Origin: Candidatus Aminicenantota bacterium
GTDB taxonomy: Bacteria > Acidobacteriota > Aminicenantia > UBA2199
Direction of reading: 5' to 3'
Length of the DNA stretch: 11,895 nucleotides
Assembly (NCBI GenBank): GCA_029939015.1
Contig: JAOZTV010000073.1
Location: 1 to 11,895 of the forward strand
Within the stretch, counting starts at the first letter, position 1. Every line of letters starts with the position of its first letter. Shown one piece after another: positions 5,856 through 11,895 of this stretch. The position numbers and the translations under genes were made by a program. The notes beneath the pieces were generated by a model. The model searched no databases and was not told where the DNA came from. It saw only the letters and a program-made list of their open reading frames with translations.

Positions 5856-6857
5856 TCATATCTTTTTTAACATAACTTCGCCGATTAGATCTATAGGTAA
5901 AATTTCTTTTGCTGCTCCAATTTTAATTGCTGCTTTTGGCATTCCAAATATTACTGAGCTTGCTTCATCTTGAGCTATCGTAAACCATCCCTCGTTCTTT
6001 AATAGTAATAAGCCATATGCTCCATCCCTCCCCATTCCTGTCAATATCATTGCTACACCTTTTCGTTTCCACTTCTTCAAACTTCTAAAGAAAACATCTA
6101 TAGATGGTCTATAGGGATAATCCTTTGGTTCTTCTATGTAATGAAAATGTAAGTCTGCTCCCATTATAAGATGGTTTTCACTTGCTGCAAGATATATATT
6201 GTTTTTTTTTATTTCCATATCTTCTTTTATTAAATTAACAGGAACACTTGTCTGGCGACTAAGCCATGAGGATAATTCAATTGCAAACTTTGAGTCAACA
6301 TGTTGAACAATTATAATAGCAGTATTTATTGAGAAAGGGAGTTTAGAAAGAATTGCAGCCAAAGCCTTTGGCCCTCCTGTTGAAGAGCCAATAACAATGA
6401 TTGGAAATGACACATTTTCCTTCTTTAATTCAGTTATTCTTATTGAATAATCAGTTTTATCTTTTTGAATCAGTTTCCTGATTTTTTCAACCTTATCTAA
6501 TAATTCTCTTCCACCACTAAGTTTTCCCATGCTACCTAAGTTTGGAGTACAAACTACATCAAGTGCACCGTATCCCATAGCATCAAAAACTCTCGAAGAA
6601 GTATCTTTTATTGTTGATGTCACAATTAAAATTGGACAATTATATTTTTCAATTATCAATTTTGTTGCTTCTACACCATCCATAACAGGCATTACAAGAT
6701 CCATTAGAATTAGATCGGGAATATCTTTTATGCAATTTTCAAGTGCCTCTTTCCCATTTTTTGCAATCCATGCAATTTTATACTCTTCTACAGTTGTTAA
6801 AACCCTTCTCAATGCTTCGAGTGCAAGTATCTGATCATCTACTATTGCAATTCTCAT
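5856..6857 (-). CDS. cheB: WspF-type CheB: receptor methylesterase response regulator
   Basis: CheB removes methyl groups from receptor glutamates to reset the array, acting at the membrane-bound receptor cluster. The 333-residue protein has a receiver (about 1-120) with D7/D8 and phospho-acceptor D53 (LMDLVMPVMDG), a linker, and a methylesterase domain (about 150-333). The expected catalytic triad is visible: S159 in GSSTGG, H186 in VQHVD and D278 in LTGMGRDGA. The position that normally holds the receiver's conserved lysine reads C-T-P (103-105, in GALDVVCTPNLG) and so lacks it. WspF proteins, as I recall them, have a similar DTP in this place, which supports a Wsp-type assignment. The start ATG follows the cheA TAG with no gap, and GGTGAAG just before it inside cheA is the likely ribosome site. 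In the Wsp system WspF loss locks the system on, so this gene is the likely brake. Confidence 0.95.
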   Translation of the reverse strand: MRIAIVDDQILALEALRRVLTTVEEYKIAWIAKNGKEALENCIKDIPDLILMDLVMPVMDGVEATKLIIEKYNCPILIVTSTIKDTSSRVFDAMGYGALDVVCTPNLGSMGKLSGGRELLDKVEKIRKLIQKDKTDYSIRITELKKENVSFPIIVIGSSTGGPKALAAILSKLPFSINTAIIIVQHVDSKFAIELSSWLSRQTSVPVNLIKEDMEIKKNNIYLAASENHLIMGADLHFHYIEEPKDYPYRPSIDVFFRSLKKWKRKGVAMILTGMGRDGAYGLLLLKNEGWFTIAQDEASSVIFGMPKAAIKIGAAKEILPIDLIGEVMLKKI

Positions 6858-9581
6858 CTATGCTTCACCAATAAGATCTCTCACGGTATTAATGAAATTT
6901 TTATCATGAAAACTACTCTTTGTCAGGTAATGATTTGCCCCTGCATTCAAACCACGAATTCTATCCTCTTCTCTATCCTTATAGGAAATTATTATTATTG
7001 GGATATCCTTATATTTTGTATCTCCTTTTACCATTGTAACAAATTGTATTCCATTCATTCGAGGCATATCTATATCTGAAATAATTAGATTAAATGGTCT
7101 CTTTTGTACCATATTCCAGCCTTCCATACCATCTATTGCTACTACAACCTCATAACCTGCATTTTCAAGGAGCCGTCTTTCAACCTCTCTAACTGTTAAT
7201 GAATCATCAACAACCAGTATTTTTTTTCTTGCTGTAACAGCTACTGATACGGATTTTCTGATTTGTGATAAACTTGTACCGGATATAATATTATCAATAG
7301 ATCTGACAAGGTCATCTACATCAAGAATTATTACCGGCAAACTATTTTCCATTATAGCTACAGCATTAATATTCTGAATTTTTCCAAGTCTTTTATCAAG
7401 CGGTCTTATGACCAGCTCCCTTTCTCCAAATATTTTATCAACTACAAACCCAAATTTATTCATCCTGTCACTTATGATTATTGTTTTTACAGGAAATTCA
7501 AACTCACTTATTCTATCAATTTCAAGAACCTGGGAAGCACTTACCAAGCCAATATTTTCATTATTGAACACAAAATATTGATGATCTTCTGCTGATAATA
7601 GTTCTTCATTATTCAACTCAATAATATGATCTATCTTTGACAATGGTATTGCATAAGGTTCTCCATTTATATCAACAAGCAAGGCTCTTACAACTGATAG
7701 AGTTAAAGGAAGTTGCAGAAAAAATGTAGTCCCTTTTCCTTTTACAGTTTCAACATGAACTATACCTGAAACCTTACTAATCATTGAATGAACAACATCA
7801 AGCCCTACTCCCCTACCTGATATTTCCGAAACTTCAGATGCAGTAGAAAACCCAGGCAAAAACAAAAAATCAATTAATTCACTATCAATCATTTTTTTGG
7901 CCATCTTTTTTGACACATAACCCTTTTCTACAACTGCAAGCCTTAGTTTTTCAATATCAATACCGTTGCCATCATCACTTATACTGATATGAAGCATTCC
8001 TGCCTTATGTTCAGCTTTTAGAATAAGAGATCCAATATCGTCTTTTTTATTCTTTTTTCTATCTTCCTGTGCTTCTATACCATGACTTAATGCATTCCTG
8101 ATTATATGCATAAGAGGCGATTCCAATTTTTCTAGTATATCACGATCAATTTTTGTATTGCTGCCTAAAATTTCAAAATCAATTTTTTTATTAAGTGTTT
8201 TCGAAATATCACGAACCATTCTCTTGAAACCAAGAAGTCCTTCAGAAAAGGGTACCATTCTACTTGCAAGTACTTCAGTATGCATTTTTTCAGTTAAGAA
8301 TTCTAAACGCCTTGAATATTTTTCAAAGTTTTCAGAGTATCCCTGAAGAGATACTTTTAAGTTCTCAATATCGCCAACCAGTTTAGTTATAGTTTTTTTA
8401 ATGTCATCTGAAACAATTGAATTTTGTATTGAATGAAATAATTCTTCAGAAAGAGATTCTAAACCAAGATAAGAATTTCTGATTTTTTGAAGTGGGTAAA
8501 TAAGAGGTCTTAATGTTCTTGCTTCAACAAGACTCTCACCTGCCAGCCCCAGTAATTTATTCAAATTTTCTGATAAAACACGAACATAAGCAGTTTCCTC
8601 AATTATTTCTGTTTTTGTTTCTGTTTTTCCAATATCTTTAACATCTTTTTGTTTATTTTTTTTAATTGCTTTATTTGTTTTTATTTTATCAGTAATTACT
8701 ACTTTGCCAACAAGTATATTGTCCAAATTTTCACATATAGATTTAATTTCCTCTTCCTGATCTAAAAACCATAAGCTTACATGTTCTGCCTGCATATTTA
8801 TTAATTGTTTAAATATATCTGTACTTTTCAATAATTCATCTATTGAAGTGACTTCAAGGATAAATTCACCATTCATGGCTTTCTCAAGTATTTCCTCCAT
8901 ACTATGTGCTAAATTCACAGCAATATCAAGTCCAACAATTCTTGCTGCACCCTTAATCGAATGAGCAGCTCTCATCAATGGTTCAATGAATTCTTTAGAA
9001 TTATTTACTTCTGCTTCAATTAGATTATCTTCAAGAACTCTGCAATTATTCTCTACTTCAATTAGAAACAGATCTATCATAGATGTATCAGAATACTCCT
9101 GACTTGTACTTTTTTGAGTAGTAGGATTTTCTTCTTTTGGTAAAGAATCATTTATATCTATAGATAATTCGATAATTTCTTGAACTTTATCTACCTGTTG
9201 ATCAATCATTTCAACTAAAGCATTTATTTCATCTGCTATTTCTTCTCTATTTTTTTTTGCAATACCGATAAGAATATTATTACTTTCGAGTAAAATCCAG
9301 CTTAGTTTTTCATATAAATCGGTTTGAATATCTATACCTTCAATATTTTTAATTAATTTTAATAAAATAACAATTAATTTTTCAACCGGTTTAAATCCAA
9401 TAATTCTGGCAGCTCCCTCTATTGATTGAAATAAAATTACGATAGTATCAATGTCATTAGTTAAAAGAAAATTGTTTTTATTTAATAATGTATTAATCTC
9501 TTTTGAGTTAACCAGCAATTCTGAGTGAAATAAATCAAACATTGATCCATCTATCTTTAAAATATATTCTTTATTAATCAT
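6858..9581 (-). CDS. cheA: WspE-type hybrid CheA histidine kinase with C-terminal receiver and a degenerate extra HPt
   Basis: This 907-residue kinase would autophosphorylate in the receptor array and pass phosphate to receivers. Domains in order: a degenerate HPt-like domain (about 12-130), a functional HPt (about 165-265) with H207 in RAAHSIKGAARIVG, a low-complexity lysine-rich linker (about 290-328) without a recognisable P2, dimerisation helices (about 330-440), an ATPase domain with HIIRNALSHGIE (N box, 492-503), DDGNGID (536-542) and GRGVGLDVV (589-597), a CheW-like domain (about 625-765), and a receiver (787-907) with D792/D793, phospho-acceptor D836 (SDIDMPRMNG) and K888. In the first HPt the histidine position is Q52 (FQSIEGAARIIGF), so it cannot be phosphorylated there. 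The domain plan and sequence match WspE apart from the extra N-terminal unit. The start ATG overlaps the stop of the upstream cheW as ATGA, with AAGGAGAG 13 bases before it. Confidence 0.95.
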   Translation of the reverse strand: MINKEYILKIDGSMFDLFHSELLVNSKEINTLLNKNNFLLTNDIDTIVILFQSIEGAARIIGFKPVEKLIVILLKLIKNIEGIDIQTDLYEKLSWILLESNNILIGIAKKNREEIADEINALVEMIDQQVDKVQEIIELSIDINDSLPKEENPTTQKSTSQEYSDTSMIDLFLIEVENNCRVLEDNLIEAEVNNSKEFIEPLMRAAHSIKGAARIVGLDIAVNLAHSMEEILEKAMNGEFILEVTSIDELLKSTDIFKQLINMQAEHVSLWFLDQEEEIKSICENLDNILVGKVVITDKIKTNKAIKKNKQKDVKDIGKTETKTEIIEETAYVRVLSENLNKLLGLAGESLVEARTLRPLIYPLQKIRNSYLGLESLSEELFHSIQNSIVSDDIKKTITKLVGDIENLKVSLQGYSENFEKYSRRLEFLTEKMHTEVLASRMVPFSEGLLGFKRMVRDISKTLNKKIDFEILGSNTKIDRDILEKLESPLMHIIRNALSHGIEAQEDRKKNKKDDIGSLILKAEHKAGMLHISISDDGNGIDIEKLRLAVVEKGYVSKKMAKKMIDSELIDFLFLPGFSTASEVSEISGRGVGLDVVHSMISKVSGIVHVETVKGKGTTFFLQLPLTLSVVRALLVDINGEPYAIPLSKIDHIIELNNEELLSAEDHQYFVFNNENIGLVSASQVLEIDRISEFEFPVKTIIISDRMNKFGFVVDKIFGERELVIRPLDKRLGKIQNINAVAIMENSLPVIILDVDDLVRSIDNIISGTSLSQIRKSVSVAVTARKKILVVDDSLTVREVERRLLENAGYEVVVAIDGMEGWNMVQKRPFNLIISDIDMPRMNGIQFVTMVKGDTKYKDIPIIIISYKDREEDRIRGLNAGANHYLTKSSFHDKNFINTVRDLIGEA

Positions 9582-10252
9582 CTCTGACTCAAACTCTCCT
9601 TCAATATTTTAAAAAAATTATCATCATTAATAATGCCTATTTCTATTTCATCTTTAAAATAAACGTTTTTAGTATAAGATGCTTTTGATTTAGTTAATGT
9701 TGCAGGTGGTTTTTTCAAATCATCTGATGAAATTCTCTCTGCTCTTAATAATTCATCTACCTTAAAGACAAAAATATCATCATTTTTTTTTATTATAACC
9801 ATTCTTTTATACCCTTTACTATCATCTTTGAAGTTTTTGTCTGTTAAACCTAATATTTCATAAGCTGAAACACAACATAATAATTCTCCATTGATATTAA
9901 CAAGACCTTCAAATATATTATTTGATCTATGAGGCAGAGAATGAACGGATAACACTCCATTGGCTCCAATTAATAAGTTAGTAGATAAGGCAAACCACTC
10001 ATCCTTTAATCTGAAAGGAACAATTGAAATATCACCAACCTGTTCGTTTGTTTTTGGTATTGCATTTTTTACAGTCCATTCATCTAAAAGATCATTGGTT
10101 ACAAAATTTTTATTGAATAATTCTCTGCCTGCTTTTGTAAATTGAGGGCAATTTCTACAATGGATATATTCAGAAAGCTCTTTACAGGACAGGTTGCCAT
10201 AGACTCCTTTCGTTTTCCAGCATTTTATTTCATTCTGAGATTTTTCATCCAT
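9578..10252 (-). CDS. cheW: WspD-type CheW coupling protein with N-terminal four-cysteine motif
   Basis: This 224-residue scaffold protein links receptors to the CheA kinase. The N-terminal extension (1-50) contains C11, C23, C32 and C35 in the pattern C-x11-C-x8-C-x2-C (CWKTKGVYGN then SCKELSEYIHCRNCP), which I recognise as the signature of the WspD branch. The CheW fold follows (about 74-220), with VPFRLKDEWFALSTNLL and HRSNNIFEGLVNINGELL. The usual Arg of the NxRG motif is N121 here. Two CheW genes flanking a CheR gene is the Wsp order. ATG 10252 lies two bases after the cheR stop and is preceded by AGGGG seven bases upstream. The end overlaps cheA by four bases, which suggests translational coupling and matched stoichiometry. 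The cysteines could bind a metal or iron-sulfur centre; nothing in the sequence proves it. Confidence 0.93.
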   Translation of the reverse strand: MDEKSQNEIKCWKTKGVYGNLSCKELSEYIHCRNCPQFTKAGRELFNKNFVTNDLLDEWTVKNAIPKTNEQVGDISIVPFRLKDEWFALSTNLLIGANGVLSVHSLPHRSNNIFEGLVNINGELLCCVSAYEILGLTDKNFKDDSKGYKRMVIIKKNDDIFVFKVDELLRAERISSDDLKKPPATLTKSKASYTKNVYFKDEIEIGIINDDNFFKILKESLSQR

Positions 10253-10254
10253 AG

Positions 10255-11460
10255 TTATTCCCCTGTTAACTTATAAGATCTTTTTGCTCTATTTTTAAAT
10301 AATACAGCACTTTTAAGTTTACCTTTTTTTTCCATTAAAAAACTCATTTGGAGTAAGGCATCATAATAATCGGGTTTTAAGTATATTGCTTTTTCAAAGT
10401 TTACTTGTGCATTATCCATACTATTCTGCAATTGATGTATTAAGCCCTTTATGTAAAAAATTTCTGCATCGGGTTTCATCTCTTCAATATATGTTTCACA
10501 TAAGAGCATAGCTTTTTGATATTCACCAATATCAGCAAGTGATTTTATCATCTGATAAGTCAATACCGTTGGTTCTTTTTCAATATTAATTTGCTCTTTA
10601 CTAATTATAGCTTTCTTAATATTTATTTTTAATTCTCTTTTCTTTTTTTTTTTTAATTCTTTTTTTTTTTTTTTACCTACCGAGCAGACAAAGGAATTTT
10701 TTGTACCGGTTTTTATAAATCCTGAATTTAAAAAAATATTTAATTCTGCATGACCTGTAAATATTAAACCGCCCTTTATAAGTAAATTTTTTAGATTAAG
10801 AATAACCTTTTCTCTTGCTTTCTTAGTGAAATAAATAAATACATTTCTGCAAAAAATGATGTCATATTTTTTTTTATTTAAAGAATTTATATCAAGTAAA
10901 TTAGCATTAATAAAAGATATTTGTGATTTTAATTGGTCGTCAACATAAATATTTTCACCATTTTCAAATATATATTGATTAATAAAGGATACATCCTCGA
11001 TTTGAGTATGATTTTTGGGATAAATTCCACAATTTGCAAAAGAAATTGCATTATTACTGATATCCATTGCATCAATAGTAAAATTAGATTTATTTAAACC
11101 TGCTTCAAATAATGTTGATGCAATTGAATATGGTTCCTCTCCTGTAGAACATGGGATTGACAAAACTCTTAGTACTCTATTCTCTTCAGTTTTCCATTTA
11201 CCTATAATTTCATTTTTAAGATAGATATATGAGTCTTTATTTCTAAAAAACCATGTCTTAGGTATAATTATTTCTTCAACAAATGAATTATAAATATTAT
11301 TATCAATTTGAAGCAATATTCCATATTCTTCAATTGACTTTGCTTTGCTTTTTTTTATTCCATTTAAGATAGCAGATTCTACATTTTTAACACCTAATAA
11401 ATTTATATCTGCTCCAATTTTTTTTTCAATAATTTTGTTAATATTATCTGAAATTATCAT
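10255..11460 (-). CDS. cheR: WspC-type CheR methyltransferase with C-terminal TPR domain
   Basis: This enzyme uses S-adenosylmethionine to methylate receptor glutamates, opposing CheB. The 401 residues comprise an N-terminal helical part and Rossmann methyltransferase (about 1-260), a very lysine-rich linker (263-283) and tetratricopeptide repeats (about 298-395). Motifs seen are IPKTWFFRN (66-74), SIPCSTGEEPYSIA (101-114, the SAM-binding loop, with CSTG for the more common CATG), DAMDIS (130-135), FCRNVFIYF (203-211) and GGLIFTGHAEL. TPR-like stretches include EIFYIKGLIHQLQNSMDNAQ and VNFEKAIYLKPDYYDALLQM. A CheR-TPR between two CheW genes is diagnostic of WspC. The linker is encoded by an A15 run (10660-10674) followed after GAATT by an A12 run (10643-10654), both risky for slippage. 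The gene starts four bases after the preceding cheW stop; its ribosome site is weak (TTAGGTT), so coupling is likely. Confidence 0.95.
   Translation of the reverse strand: MIISDNINKIIEKKIGADINLLGVKNVESAILNGIKKSKAKSIEEYGILLQIDNNIYNSFVEEIIIPKTWFFRNKDSYIYLKNEIIGKWKTEENRVLRVLSIPCSTGEEPYSIASTLFEAGLNKSNFTIDAMDISNNAISFANCGIYPKNHTQIEDVSFINQYIFENGENIYVDDQLKSQISFINANLLDINSLNKKKYDIIFCRNVFIYFTKKAREKVILNLKNLLIKGGLIFTGHAELNIFLNSGFIKTGTKNSFVCSVGKKKKKELKKKKKRELKINIKKAIISKEQINIEKEPTVLTYQMIKSLADIGEYQKAMLLCETYIEEMKPDAEIFYIKGLIHQLQNSMDNAQVNFEKAIYLKPDYYDALLQMSFLMEKKGKLKSAVLFKNRAKRSYKLTGE
10643..10674 (-). repeat. A15 and A12 homopolymer tracts in the CheR-TPR linker
   Basis: On the coding strand 15 adenines (10674-10660) are followed by GAATT and 12 adenines (10654-10643). 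Together they encode KKKKKELKKKKK. They are the longest homopolymers noticed in the window. Reading the three frames by hand, loss of one A in the first tract gives AAG AAT TAA, an immediate stop. Gain of one A gives a stop about 15 codons later. Both outcomes leave a whole methyltransferase domain without the TPR. Confidence 0.85.
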
Positions 11461-11464
11461 TTTT

Positions 11465-11895
11465 TTATTTTAACCTAAACAATGAGGCTTTTAATTCTTC
11501 AGGCAAAACCTTTTCAACTTCAAGTAAATGAATAATTTCACCATTATTTGAAATTACCTTACCAAGGTAAGGAATGAAATCAAAATTAAGTCCGGATTTT
11601 TTTATATCTTTTTTTTCAAATTTTACTGTTTCAGTTAGATTTTCTACAATTATTCCAAGAACATATGTATGTTTTTTTATAATAAAATTCATTAAGACTA
11701 TTCTTGTACTTAGCATAGGTTTAAATACTCTCTTTAAAAAAAGATTTGGTAAATCAATTACAGGCAAAACATTTCCTCTATAATTCATAAGTCCACTTAC
11801 AAAATCTGGTGACTGTGGGATTTTTGTGAATTTCACCAAATCAATAACCTCTGCAACCTGTTTTGCAGGAATTGCATATTTTTCATCATCAATCT
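11465..11895 (-). CDS. cheW: WspB-type CheW coupling protein (partial, 5' end beyond the right edge)
   Basis: The frame is open from the TAA at 11465 to the right edge, so 143 codons are visible and perhaps only about ten N-terminal residues are missing. The visible start reads DDEKYAIPAKQVAEVIDL, the usual first strands of CheW, followed by FTKIPQSPDFVSGLMNYRG and VLPVIDL, which keep the conserved R of the NxRG motif and the PVIDL strand. The C-terminal half includes IVLMNF, VLGIIVENLTETVKF and a conserved-looking FIPYLGKVI segment. An internal TTG at 11839 could be mistaken for a start, but the CheW homology continues upstream of it. This is the first visible gene of the chemosensory operon; it ends four bases before cheR. 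Its position before CheR-TPR corresponds to wspB, and the receptor gene would be expected next, outside the window. Confidence 0.93.
   Translation of the reverse strand, partial: IDDEKYAIPAKQVAEVIDLVKFTKIPQSPDFVSGLMNYRGNVLPVIDLPNLFLKRVFKPMLSTRIVLMNFIIKKHTYVLGIIVENLTETVKFEKKDIKKSGLNFDFIPYLGKVISNNGEIIHLLEVEKVLPEELKASLFRLK

Noticed and set aside
9400..9470. Two working HPt phosphosites in CheA
   Set aside because: The first copy has Gln at the histidine position, so only H207 can be the site.
11465..11839. A complete small CheW starting at TTG 11839
   Set aside because: The frame stays open to the right edge and the upstream residues (KYAIPAKQVAEVIDL) are the standard first strands of CheW, so the gene is simply cut by the window.

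Overview
The window is strongly AT-rich (by eye around 30% G+C) and gene-dense. It looks like a low-GC, probably Gram-negative bacterium. The SpoIIE-type phosphatases, the DUF4143-type ATPase and the complete ACF-class (alternative cellular function) chemosensory operon would fit Spirochaetota, FCB-group or deltaproteobacterial-type lineages, but the sequence alone does not settle the phylum. No rRNA, tRNA, CRISPR array or insertion sequence was seen, and no gene-free stretch exceeds 300 bases.

Layout from the left, first part. A minus-strand AAA-type ATPase is cut by the left edge (1-173) and has its own promoter. A 147-base spacer with interlocking inverted repeats follows. Next is a minus-strand pair, read from 2125 down: a response regulator made of a receiver, a coiled coil and a SpoIIE/PP2C phosphatase, then pgpA, coupled by an ATGA overlap. 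Divergent from this pair, on the plus strand (2236-4695), is a membrane protein with two PepSY-like repeats, a degenerate CPBP-like membrane core and a cytoplasmic SpoIIE phosphatase. It converges on the following operon across a short spacer carrying a hairpin.

Second part. From 11895 down to 4750 runs a compact minus-strand operon: CheW (WspB-like, 5' end outside the window), CheR with TPR (WspC-like), CheW with an N-terminal four-cysteine motif (WspD-like), CheA-receiver hybrid (WspE-like), CheB (WspF-like), and a PAS-GGDEF diguanylate cyclase where wspR would normally sit. The receptor gene (wspA) would be expected just beyond 11895.

Main point: this is a Wsp-type surface/chemosensory cluster with a rearranged output. 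In the classical Wsp system WspR is one receiver-GGDEF protein. Here the GGDEF enzyme at the end of the operon has no receiver. Instead, a receiver that closely resembles WspR's (including the VKLPD and VARVRHQS signatures) is fused to a SpoIIE-type protein phosphatase about 2.6 kb further on. A second, membrane-sensing SpoIIE phosphatase lies between them. I infer that the CheA kinase controls a Ser/Thr phosphatase, possibly of a partner-switching kind, alongside or in place of direct c-di-GMP control. No anti-sigma or STAS antagonist gene is visible to prove partner switching. Other oddities are a degenerate extra HPt domain on CheA, an A15 tract between the CheR and TPR halves where a one-base slip in either direction would cut off the TPR, and coupling of a phospholipid-synthesis gene to the phosphatase response regulator.
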